DNA from: Desulfotignum sp.
Lineage (GTDB): Bacteria > Desulfobacterota > Desulfobacteria > Desulfobacterales > Desulfobacteraceae
Length of the DNA: 5,261 nucleotides
Assembly (NCBI GenBank): GCA_011390235.1
Contig: JAABSS010000085.1
Location: 1-5,261, forward strand
Reading direction: 5' to 3'
In this document: positions 1-5,261 of the stretch, piece by piece
How positions within the stretch are numbered: position 1 is the stretch's first letter
Layout: the number at the start of each line of letters is the position of its first letter
Made by a program: the position numbers and the translations under genes
Notes under the pieces: model-generated
Told to the model about the DNA's origin: nothing
Database searches by the model: none
What the model saw: the letters and a program-made list of their open reading frames with translations, nothing else

Positions 1-1359
1 GAGCGGAAAGCCTTCGAGCTGGTGGTGGATGCCAAGGTCAAGGGTATGCGCAACCTGCTGGCTGCCGCAGAAGACAGGGAGTACCGGTATTTTTTCACCT
101 TTTCTTCGGTCACGGCCCGGTTCGGCAACCAGGGCCAGGTGGATTACACCGCTGCCAATGATTTCTTAGGCAAAACATTGTTCAGAGAAAAACAGCTGCA
201 TCCGGAGAAAACCTATAAAGTCTATGCCTGGACCGCCTGGGGCGGGGTAGGCATGGCCACCAATCCCACGGTGAAAAAGGTGCTGGAAGACCGGGGCATC
301 CAGTTTCTGCCCATGGACCAGGGCGTGAAGTTCTTCATGGCAGACCTGCTGGACAAAACCGAGTCTGAAATGGTGTTTTCCGGCCTGGATTATGATTTTG
401 ACATCGACGGGCTGCTGGGCACCCCACAGGATAAGGCTTTTCCCTTTCTCGGAGAGGTGACGCACCAGACAGAGAACACCGCAGTCTGGACCCGGGTGCT
501 GGACCTGGACCATGATCTGTTTCTCCATGACCATACCATGGGGGATGTGCCCCTGTTTTTGGGCTCCACCGGCATCGAGACCATGGCCGAGGCTGCCGCA
601 GCCCTGGCCGGAGATGGATCCGTGGTCACGAAAGTGTCCGGTTTTGCCATTCCCTACGGCATCAAGCTGCTCAAGGGGCGGCCCAAGGAGATCATCATCT
701 CCGGCACCCGTCAGGCAGCGGGGGAATATGCCTGTGATATCAGCTCGGTGTTCAAAACACCGGACGGCCGGGTAATGGGTGATCCCAAGCTGCATTACCA
801 GGGGCAGGTTTCCCTGGCAAAGGAACGGCCGGCACAGGAAATCATCGATCTGCCCGCGGTTCATCCCATATCCTGGGAAGGGGATCTGGCGGATCTGGTG
901 TACCATCCCAGACGGCTGTTCATGTTCGGGCTGTTTGCGACCATCACGGACATCAACTCCTTTGACGGCACCACCCTGGTCACCACGGTGGCGGACAGAT
1001 CCACGGCCCCGTTCTTCAAAGGGGTGAAAGATCCGATGTTCCAGGCAGCCCCGGTGCTTGTGGATGCCATGTTCCAGACCGGGGGGCTCCTGGAATTTCT
1101 CACCACCTCCCGCACGGTGCTGCCCTTCCGCATCGCGTCCATGACCTTTTTTGCGCCGGTGGCCAGAAATGTTGATTATCTGTGCATAACGGAAAAAAAG
1201 GCATCAGGCGAGGAAACCAATACCTATAACCTCACCCTGGCAGATGATACCGGCAAGGTGTTTATCAAGGTCACCGGCTTTGAAATGGTCAAACTCACCC
1301 GCCTGGCTCCCGAAGACCGGATTGCCGGCAGGGTGACCTTTACCGAAACCGTGGCCTAG
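1..1359 (+). CDS. Type I polyketide / Pfa-like secondary-lipid synthase, C-terminal part (KR end + DH-like domain), 5' partial
   Basis: The frame is open from the first base to TAG at 1357-1359, so these 452 residues are the C-terminus of a larger protein that starts outside the window. Residues ~1-120 are the end of a ketoreductase (Rossmann) domain: FSSVTARFGNQGQVDYTAAN supplies the catalytic Ser, Tyr49 and Asn53 of PKS-type KRs, which reduce a beta-ketoacyl-ACP with NADPH. Residues ~150-445 look like a double hot-dog dehydratase: DHTMGDVPLFLG (His178) lies where PKS DH domains carry HxxxGxxxxP, and VDAMFQ (Asp355, Gln359) matches the second DH motif (DxxxQ/H). The first motif is imperfect: Asp replaces Gly and Leu replaces the final Pro. 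Ending in KR-DH resembles PfaA-like PUFA or secondary-lipid synthases; an ordinary modular PKS or an HglE-like enzyme is also possible. It would act in the cytoplasm, probably in specialised lipid synthesis. A strong hairpin follows the stop, so it is probably the last gene of its transcript. The family call is firm, the exact product is not. Confidence 0.85.
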   Translation, partial: ERKAFELVVDAKVKGMRNLLAAAEDREYRYFFTFSSVTARFGNQGQVDYTAANDFLGKTLFREKQLHPEKTYKVYAWTAWGGVGMATNPTVKKVLEDRGIQFLPMDQGVKFFMADLLDKTESEMVFSGLDYDFDIDGLLGTPQDKAFPFLGEVTHQTENTAVWTRVLDLDHDLFLHDHTMGDVPLFLGSTGIETMAEAAAALAGDGSVVTKVSGFAIPYGIKLLKGRPKEIIISGTRQAAGEYACDISSVFKTPDGRVMGDPKLHYQGQVSLAKERPAQEIIDLPAVHPISWEGDLADLVYHPRRLFMFGLFATITDINSFDGTTLVTTVADRSTAPFFKGVKDPMFQAAPVLVDAMFQTGGLLEFLTTSRTVLPFRIASMTFFAPVARNVDYLCITEKKASGEETNTYNLTLADDTGKVFIKVTGFEMVKLTRLAPEDRIAGRVTFTETVA

Positions 1360-1516
1360 CCGCCACGGAGTCCAACAGTCCAGCGGGCAGCCTGACAACA
1401 TCAGGCTGCCCGCTGGACAAATCAATATTTTTTGAAAAGCTGCGAATGCTTGCCGATGAAAATTTGACCTTTTTAATGTCTTTGATATAGGTTTTGGATC
1501 TTTCTATGCCAAGCAC
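1340..1516 (-). pseudogene. Truncated RelE/YafQ-type toxin remnant
   Basis: A minus-strand frame opens with GTG at 1516-1514, overlapping the last codons of the RelB-like antitoxin, which is the usual antitoxin-toxin layout. It begins VLGIERSKTYIKDIKKVKFS. The KTYIKDIKKVK stretch resembles the N-terminus of YafQ/RelE-like mRNA interferases, as I remember members that start with a KTKTYxKDxKKxK-like segment. After about residue 32 the similarity ends: the frame enters the GC-rich terminator hairpin of the PKS gene, reads into the PKS 3' end and stops at TAA (1342-1340), giving 58 codons against roughly 90 in the family. The core strands and catalytic C-terminal residues are missing, so it should not be an active RNase. 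An unrelated short overlapping frame is the alternative, but the position directly behind an antitoxin makes a decayed toxin more likely. Confidence 0.5.
1378..1433 (+). terminator. Rho-independent terminator of the PKS gene
   Basis: A perfect 18-bp inverted repeat (1378-1395 with 1401-1418, arm GTCCAGCGGGCAGCCTGA) encloses a 5-nt loop CAACA and begins 19 nt after the PKS stop. A run of six T follows at 1428-1433, about nine nt beyond the stem, which is further than in a textbook terminator. The other strand has no T-run after the hairpin, so it should mainly end plus-strand transcription. It also forms the distal part of the truncated toxin frame on the minus strand. Confidence 0.65.
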
Positions 1517-1770
1517 TTTTTTGCTTCTTTCTGAAGTTCATCAAAAGATATTTTTTCGGTTTTTCCCTCTCTGATTTCATTCATGGCGTTGATGGTTTCA
1601 TCATTGGGGAATTTCATTTCAAAGGGCAGTCCCCGTTCCATGACAGATTGAACCAGGAACATGTTGATGGCCTCACTCAGGCTGACACCATATTGTTTAT
1701 AGATTTCCTTTGCTTTTTCTTTGATTGTTTTATCTAAATAAACATTGGTTCGGGTTTTTTGGGATATCAT
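1504..1770 (-). CDS. RelB/DinJ-family antitoxin (orphan)
   Basis: An 88-residue protein of the RelB/DinJ type. It has an N-terminal ribbon-helix-helix DNA-binding half (TRTNVYLDKTIKEKAKEIY, then a helix through SLSEAINMFLVQSV, residues ~6-44), the characteristic GLPFEMKFPN turn (~47-56) and an acidic/basic C-terminal tail (~57-88) that in the family wraps and neutralises a RelE/YafQ mRNA interferase. Family members also repress their own operon. Start: the ATG at 1770-1768 is preceded by AGGAG (1783-1779 on the minus strand) at 8 nt spacing. Longer in-frame starts near 1806 would lie upstream of the predicted transcription start and inside the operator, so I reject them. Length matches DinJ-like proteins. 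The gene is AT-richer than its neighbours, as mobile TA genes often are. The cognate toxin behind it is only a fragment, so it is likely a solitary antitoxin that may still bind DNA or counteract a related toxin elsewhere. Confidence 0.85.
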   Translation of the reverse strand: MISQKTRTNVYLDKTIKEKAKEIYKQYGVSLSEAINMFLVQSVMERGLPFEMKFPNDETINAMNEIREGKTEKISFDELQKEAKKCLA

Positions 1771-1797
1771 GATATCTACTCCTGAAAAATTATTTGA

Positions 1798-1833
1798 CAA
1801 CACCAAAATAACACAAAGATTGTGTTATTTCAA
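1798..1833 (-). promoter_or_regulatory. Promoter of the relB-like antitoxin gene
   Basis: On the minus strand TTGAAA (1833-1828) and TATTTT (1810-1805) are separated by exactly 17 nt, a good sigma-70-type arrangement. A start site near 1798 would give a leader of about 28 nt containing the AGGAG ribosome binding site. This also fixes the start codon at 1770 rather than further upstream. Confidence 0.6.
1806..1830. promoter_or_regulatory. Palindromic operator, probable antitoxin autorepression site
   Basis: A perfect inverted repeat with 11-bp arms: AAATAACACAA (1806-1816), spacer AGA, TTGTGTTATTT (1820-1830). It fills the space between the -35 and -10 boxes of the antitoxin promoter and overlaps both, so a bound protein would block RNA polymerase. 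RelB-type antitoxins repress their own operons through their ribbon-helix-helix domains at palindromes placed like this. Binding by this particular antitoxin is inferred. Confidence 0.6.
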
Positions 1834-1944
1834 TTGTGCCGATAAAAGAAATTTTCACCGCCGGTCTCGGATGATCTTACCTACGGTCACAACGGCCAGG
1901 GGATACGCAAATGAAACAGGTCCACAAAAATTGGTTCTCCGGAT

Positions 1945-1984
1945 CGTGATTTTGTTGACAATCACGCGGGTTTTGACCTAAAAC
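1945..1984 (+). promoter_or_regulatory. Possible promoter of the ion-channel gene, with inverted repeat over the -35
   Basis: TTGACA (1955-1960) is a perfect -35 box. The best -10 is TAAAAC (1979-1984) at 18 nt, matching four of six positions. A 7-bp inverted repeat, CGTGATT (1945-1951) with AATCACG (1960-1966), brackets the -35 box and could be a regulator site. The transcript would carry a leader of about 80 nt. Moderate to weak evidence, because the -10 box is poor. Confidence 0.35.
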
Positions 1985-1987
1985 AAA

Positions 1988-2041
1988 ACACCTGCCTCTC
2001 CACTTCTGTGGGACTTTCGGGAAAAATCCGGCGGCGGGTGT
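1988..2041 (+). promoter_or_regulatory. Structured 5' leader upstream of the channel gene
   Basis: ACACCTGCC (1988-1996) pairs with GGCGGGTGT (2033-2041) over nine base pairs, one of them a U-G wobble. Two smaller hairpins fit inside: CCAC/GTGG (2000-2003 with 2008-2011), or alternatively GGACTTT/AAAATCC (2011-2017 with 2023-2029, one mismatch, 5-nt loop). The two share base 2011, so only a trimmed version of both can form together. It matches no riboswitch class that I recognise. It could affect translation of the gene starting at 2074, or be chance pairing. Confidence 0.25.
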
Positions 2042-2073
2042 GGGGAAAACCATACAGGGAGTTGCTGTAACAT

Positions 2074-2976
2074 ATGGCGATTGTAGAGATTTGCAGAAAA
2101 ATGGAAAAAGCGCCGTGGTTTCATGGCGGCATTATCGGTGTCATCTTGTTTGCCGGGATACTGGTGGGCCTGGAAACCTATCCGGAAATCATGGTGGTAT
2201 ACGGATCATGGCTTCATCTTCTGGATAAACTGGTCCTGGCCATTTTCACGGTGGAAATTTTGATCAAGTTCGTGGCAAGATATCCCAGACCGCTGCAGTT
2301 TTTTTCCGACCCCTGGAACGTGTTCGACTTCATCATTGTGGGGGCCTGCTTTCTGCCCTTTGCGGTCAAATACGCCATGGTGCTGCGGATCCTTCGCCTG
2401 TTGCGGGTCCTGCGCCTGATCCGGGCCATCCCGCGCCTGCAGATCGTGGTGGAGGCCCTGCTTCGAAGTCTGCCTTCCATGGGGTATGTGTCCATCCTGC
2501 TGCTGGTGCTGTTTTACGTGTATGCGGTGATGGGTGTCTTTTTGTTCGGACAGAACGACCCGGTTCACTTCGCTACACTCCAGGCGGCGTTTCTGTCACT
2601 TTTCAGGATCGTGACCCTTGAAGACTGGACCGATATCATGTACACCCAGATTTACGGATGCGATGTGTACGGATTCGAACCATACAGCCAGCTATGCACC
2701 GATCCTGCGGCCTTTCCCATTGTTTCTCCGATCTATTTTGTCTCGTTTGTGCTGCTGGGTACCATGATATTCTTAAACTTGTTCATCGGTGTCATTGTCA
2801 ACGGCATGGATGAGGCCCGTCAGAAACATGAGGCAGAGTTGAAACTGCAGATGGCCAAGCTGGGAAAACCCGTGGATATCGTTGATGAGGTCGAGCGGCT
2901 CGAAGAACTTTTCGAACTGGCCGAATCCCATTTCATTCGTCTGAAAAAAGTGGTGGAGAGTCCCCCGCCCAAGTGA
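2074..2976 (+). CDS. NaChBac/Ion_trans-family voltage-gated cation channel, single six-TM domain
   Basis: A complete 300-residue channel subunit that would assemble as a tetramer in the inner membrane and pass cations on depolarisation. Segments: S1 ~16-33, S2 ~46-67, S3 ~82-98 with Asp85, S4 ~101-119 with arginines every third residue (105, 108, 111, 114, 117), S5 ~135-159, pore helix ~170-181, filter TLEDWTD (181-187), S6 ~218-243 with LNLFIGVIVNGM, then a charged C-terminal helix ~246-295 (RLEELFELAESHFIRLKK) that could form a coiled coil as in NaChBac-like channels. Sodium channels NaChBac and NavAb carry TLESW; the extra Asp here (Glu183, Asp184, Asp187) recalls calcium-selective CavAb variants, so calcium permeation is a reasonable but unproven inference. 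A long outer loop between filter and S6 has Cys196 and Cys208, possibly a disulfide. Start: the ATG at 2074 follows AGGGAG (2056-2061) at 12 nt, slightly long; Met10 (2101) is a weaker alternative. It appears monocistronic; no terminator is visible in the 39-nt gap before the convergent antitoxin. Confidence 0.9.
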   Translation: MAIVEICRKMEKAPWFHGGIIGVILFAGILVGLETYPEIMVVYGSWLHLLDKLVLAIFTVEILIKFVARYPRPLQFFSDPWNVFDFIIVGACFLPFAVKYAMVLRILRLLRVLRLIRAIPRLQIVVEALLRSLPSMGYVSILLLVLFYVYAVMGVFLFGQNDPVHFATLQAAFLSLFRIVTLEDWTDIMYTQIYGCDVYGFEPYSQLCTDPAAFPIVSPIYFVSFVLLGTMIFLNLFIGVIVNGMDEARQKHEAELKLQMAKLGKPVDIVDEVERLEELFELAESHFIRLKKVVESPPPK

Positions 2977-3015
2977 AAAGCGGGTGGATGATCACCAGGC
3001 ATTTTCCAATTCAGA

Positions 3016-3249
3016 TCATGTTGTGCCACGCGGATAAGATCTTTGCGATGGCGGTAATTCAATACCACCGAATTCGGAAAATCTTTTGGAGGTACATGTG
3101 CCAATGCCAATGGCACAGCGCCCTTTCAATAAATGCTTCCTGAGAATCTGTCTTGCTTCTTCTACCATTGAGCGGTTGTTTGCGGCAGCCATAATGCCTA
3201 TTTTTGTCTTAAGGGATTCATCTATGTTTCTTAACGTCAAACCGGCCAT
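3016..3249 (-). CDS. FitA-like ribbon-helix-helix antitoxin (orphan)
   Basis: A 77-residue FitA/VapB-type antitoxin. The N-terminal ribbon-helix-helix is clear (LTLRNIDESLKTKI, then NNRSMVEEARQILRKHL, residues ~4-40), and the C-terminal stretch RFSEFGGIELPPSQR (~56-70) is the usual FitA toxin-binding tail. Family members bind promoter DNA and neutralise a PIN-domain RNase (FitB/VapC) encoded immediately downstream. Here there is none: the stop TGA (3018-3016) overlaps an ATG (3019-3017) in the typical ATGA manner, but that frame reads ATG ATC TGA and ends after two codons. The channel gene's 3' end begins 40 nt further on. The gene starts 32 nt inside the end of the glycerate kinase gene on the same strand, in another frame, and I see neither a good ribosome binding site nor a promoter before it, so it probably relies on read-through from that gene. 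It may be a non-expressed relic. Confidence 0.75.
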   Translation of the reverse strand: MAGLTLRNIDESLKTKIGIMAAANNRSMVEEARQILRKHLLKGRCAIGIGTCTSKRFSEFGGIELPPSQRSYPRGTT

Positions 3250-4615
3250 TTGATCTTGAAACCAGCAGGATCTGCATATCCATCACATTGGTACGGGTGG
3301 GACCCGTGACCAGCAGATCATCCAGTGCAAGGAAAAAATTATAGGAGTCGTTGTCTGCCAGGTGGGCTTCGGCAGACAGGCCAAGGGCTGCGGCCCGGGA
3401 AATGGTGGTGCTGTCGGCAAAGGCGCCGGCAGCATCTGTGGGGCCGTCTGTGCCGTCCGTGCCGGCGGACAGCAAGACAATCCCGTCTGTGCCCGCCAGG
3501 CTCATGGCCCCGGCCAGGGCCAGTTCGGTATTTCTTCCGCCCTTTCCCTTTCCTTTGATTGTGACGGTGGTTTCTCCGCCAGCCAGCAGGCAGGCAGGCG
3601 GCGCCACCGGCCTGCCGGATGTTCTGACCTCTCTGGCAATGGCGCACAGGACTTTGGCAGCTTCTCCGGCCTCTCCCTGGATCATGGAAGACAGCACCAG
3701 CGAATTGAATCCCCGGCGGTTCGCTTCTTTTTGCGCAGCATTCAAAGCATCGGACAGGCTGCCCACCATGTGGTTGGATACCTTTGAAAACAGGGGGTCT
3801 CCGGGTTTGGGGGTGTCTAAAATTTCATCCTTGATTCCTGCCTGAATGCGCTGTCTCACCGCTTCAGGCACAGTCTCCCGGATCCGGTATCGCGCAAGAA
3901 TGGCCTGGCAGTCCCTGAAATATCCAGTATCCGGGGCGGTCATACCGGAACCTATGATATCCAGGTCATCCCCGACAACATCGGACAATATCAAAGAAAT
4001 CACCCGTGCCCCGCCAGTAGCCGTGCACAGCTGCCCGCCCTTGATCCGGGACAGGTGTTTGCGGATGGTATTGATTTCGTGGATGGTGGCCCCGCATCCC
4101 AGCAGCAGCCGGGTGGTGTCCTGTTTGTCCGTAAGGGTGATGCCTTCGGCAGGTGCCGGGGTCAGGGCGGATGCCCCGCCTGATATCAAACAGAGAATCA
4201 CATCTTCCGGCCCGGCCCTGGATACCATTTCCAGCAGGGCCGCTGCCCCTTCCAGGCCTTTTGCATCCGGCACCGGGTGCCCGGCTTCCATCACCCGGCA
4301 GTGTTCCAGGGACATCCCATGCCCGTATTTGGTGACCACCACCCCGTCATGGATACGTGGCCCCAGCAGGTCTTCCACCTGCCGGGCCATGGCTGCCGAT
4401 GCCTTGCCGGCCCCGGCCACATAGATATGCCGGATCTGATCCAGGTCCAGTTCAACATTCCCTGCACACAAACGGCTGCCGGAAATGTGCAGATGCCTTG
4501 CCACACACGCCTCGGGTCCCACCGCCCGGACACCGGCATCAAATATGGCCCTGGCTGCCTGTTTCAGTTTCATTTGATCAACCTGTCGGATCTTTTTCTC
4601 ACAAGTCTTTTCCAT
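3218..4615 (-). CDS. gckA: Glycerate 2-kinase (DUF4147 + MOFRL domains, TM1585/GckA type)
   Basis: A 465-residue enzyme expected to phosphorylate D-glycerate with ATP to 2-phosphoglycerate, feeding lower glycolysis in the cytoplasm (serine, glyoxylate or sugar-acid catabolism). The N-terminal DUF4147 domain has VAGAGKASAAMA (Lys71), VVVTKYGHG (~92-100), EAGHPVPD, LISGGASAL (~143-151), INTIRKHLSRIKGGQL and LSDVVGDDLDIIGSG. The C-terminal MOFRL domain has AGGETTVTIKGKGKGGRN (Arg361), LLSAGTDGTDGPTDAAGAF and DNDSYNFF with LLVTGPTRTNV. Lys71 and Arg361 correspond to active-site residues proposed for TM1585. The longest frame is given. Met15 (ATG at 4573-4571, CAGG upstream) is a serious alternative: it matches the family N-terminus, and the predicted promoter would otherwise leave almost no leader. 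Family proteins end right after the strand here reading MQILLV (residue 452); this one continues for 13 more residues (SRSNGRFDVKKHR) into the overlapping antitoxin gene, suggesting a rearranged 3' end. Function should be retained. Confidence 0.9.
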   Translation of the reverse strand: MEKTCEKKIRQVDQMKLKQAARAIFDAGVRAVGPEACVARHLHISGSRLCAGNVELDLDQIRHIYVAGAGKASAAMARQVEDLLGPRIHDGVVVTKYGHGMSLEHCRVMEAGHPVPDAKGLEGAAALLEMVSRAGPEDVILCLISGGASALTPAPAEGITLTDKQDTTRLLLGCGATIHEINTIRKHLSRIKGGQLCTATGGARVISLILSDVVGDDLDIIGSGMTAPDTGYFRDCQAILARYRIRETVPEAVRQRIQAGIKDEILDTPKPGDPLFSKVSNHMVGSLSDALNAAQKEANRRGFNSLVLSSMIQGEAGEAAKVLCAIAREVRTSGRPVAPPACLLAGGETTVTIKGKGKGGRNTELALAGAMSLAGTDGIVLLSAGTDGTDGPTDAAGAFADSTTISRAAALGLSAEAHLADNDSYNFFLALDDLLVTGPTRTNVMDMQILLVSRSNGRFDVKKHR

Positions 4616-4619
4616 TTGT

Positions 4620-4655
4620 CCATTTTACCATAATGGAACCTTGCTGTTCCGTCAA
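4620..4655 (-). promoter_or_regulatory. Predicted promoter of the glycerate kinase gene
   Basis: On the minus strand TTGACG (4655-4650) and TATGGT (4632-4627) are spaced by 17 nt. The start site would fall near 4620, five bases before the ATG at 4615 but about 45 bases before the alternative ATG at 4573, which favours the shorter protein. A short inverted repeat, GGAAC...GTTCC, lies between the boxes and may be an operator or chance. Confidence 0.45.
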
Positions 4656-4660
4656 TTGCC

Positions 4661-4894
4661 ATGACATTTTTACCGACAGGCGATCCGCTGCAGGCAATCA
4701 TTTTGCCATGCTTATCGCTCAAGGGAATAAGGGTTCAGAAACTGCCGTCTCCAGAGAAATTATTTTTCCCCCTCGCTCAGCTCGGCTTCTTTACAGACGG
4801 GATCCCGGTTCCGTTCGATTACGGCCGCCAGGGTATCACGTATCATGCAGGGACGATGTCATATGGTCTTGAAATTTTTCCGGCAGGCGTGTAA
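4661..4894 (+). CDS. Small hypothetical ORF, doubtful
   Basis: A 77-codon frame from ATG 4661 to TAA 4892-4894, divergent from the glycerate kinase gene and 42 nt before the next gene. I do not recognise the product. It has a proline- and phenylalanine-rich first half and a second half rich in Gly and Tyr (TDGIPVPFDYGRQGITYHAG); there is no clear signal peptide, membrane segment or domain. No ribosome binding site precedes the ATG, and the predicted promoter of the following gene overlaps its end. It could be a small protein, a degraded gene fragment, or a random open frame in an intergenic region. Confidence 0.25.
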   Translation: MTFLPTGDPLQAIILPCLSLKGIRVQKLPSPEKLFFPLAQLGFFTDGIPVPFDYGRQGITYHAGTMSYGLEIFPAGV

Positions 4895-4904
4895 AACAGA
4901 TCTG
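4869..4904 (+). promoter_or_regulatory. Predicted promoter of the gene starting at 4937
   Basis: TTGAAA (4869-4874) and TAAAAC (4892-4897) are 17 nt apart, with a start site expected near 4904 and a leader of about 33 nt carrying AAGGGG. The -35 box matches five of six consensus positions and the -10 four of six. Confidence 0.4.
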
Positions 4905-4909
4905 ATTGA

Positions 4910-5261
<352 letters not shown>

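Larger units (their letters stand above)
1831..2073. other. Intergenic region between divergent antitoxin and channel genes
   Basis: This stretch separates the minus-strand antitoxin promoter from the plus-strand channel gene. Apart from the channel promoter candidate, its inverted repeat and the leader hairpins, I see no convincing gene. Short open frames on both strands lack ribosome binding sites and recognisable sequence. Confidence 0.6.

Noticed and set aside
166..906. 246-codon minus-strand open frame
   Set aside because: It lies wholly antisense to the PKS frame, which has clear KR and DH motifs; its translation is rich in His, Gln and Cys and resembles no family.
1204..1425. 73-codon minus-strand frame covering the terminator
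   Set aside because: Mostly antisense to the PKS end; the frame with toxin-like sequence is a different one (1516-1340).
1745..1981. 78-codon plus-strand frame in the antitoxin-channel gap
   Set aside because: It overlaps the antitoxin start, promoter and operator antisense, has no ribosome binding site and no recognisable sequence.
2977..3015. Possible short toxin C-terminal remnant (SELENAW) after the FitA stop
   Set aside because: Seven residues in a different frame from the ATG at 3019 are too few to assign to a PIN domain.
3430..3480. Repetitive-looking GTCTGTGCCGTCCGTGCC tract
   Set aside because: It simply encodes the conserved GTDGTDGPTD motif of the glycerate kinase, not a repeat element.
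3351..4424. Plus-strand open frames of 164 and 192 codons
   Set aside because: They are antisense to the glycerate kinase, whose motifs are continuous along the minus strand; the frames exist because of GC-rich codon bias.

Overview
The window is about 5.3 kb of bacterial chromosome. Gene content and protein style suggest a Desulfobacteraceae-like sulfate reducer (Desulfobacterota): a Pfa-like polyketide/lipid synthase, a TM1585-type glycerate 2-kinase, a NaChBac-type ion channel and small toxin-antitoxin genes, in moderately GC-rich genes separated by AT-richer gaps. This placement is inferred from resemblance only; there is no rRNA or other marker gene.

Layout, left to right. (1) Positions 1-1359 (+) hold the C-terminal end of a large type I PKS / secondary-lipid synthase subunit: the end of a ketoreductase domain followed by a hot-dog dehydratase-like region. 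A perfect 18-bp hairpin with a downstream T-run follows it. (2) Positions 1340-1830 (-) hold a RelB/DinJ-type antitoxin with a clear promoter and a palindromic operator. Its toxin gene is broken: only about 30 RelE/YafQ-like N-terminal codons survive before the frame runs into the PKS terminator. (3) Positions 1945-2976 (+) hold a structured leader and a complete six-transmembrane voltage-gated cation channel with an unusually acidic selectivity filter. (4) Positions 3016-3249 (-) hold a FitA-type ribbon-helix-helix antitoxin with no toxin after it. It overlaps the end of (5), positions 3218-4615 (-), a glycerate 2-kinase whose C-terminus is extended past the usual family end, as if a rearrangement removed the native stop. 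(6) Positions 4616-4936 are a divergent promoter region with a weak small ORF. (7) From 4937 (+) an unrecognised, helical, acidic protein begins behind a strong Shine-Dalgarno and runs off the window.

The genes do not form one pathway. PKS end, channel, kinase and unknown protein look like separate transcription units. The most notable pattern is that both gaps flanking the channel gene contain an antitoxin whose toxin is missing or truncated, so the channel sits between two decayed TA modules. I found no CRISPR array, tRNA, rRNA, transposase or complete new multi-gene system.
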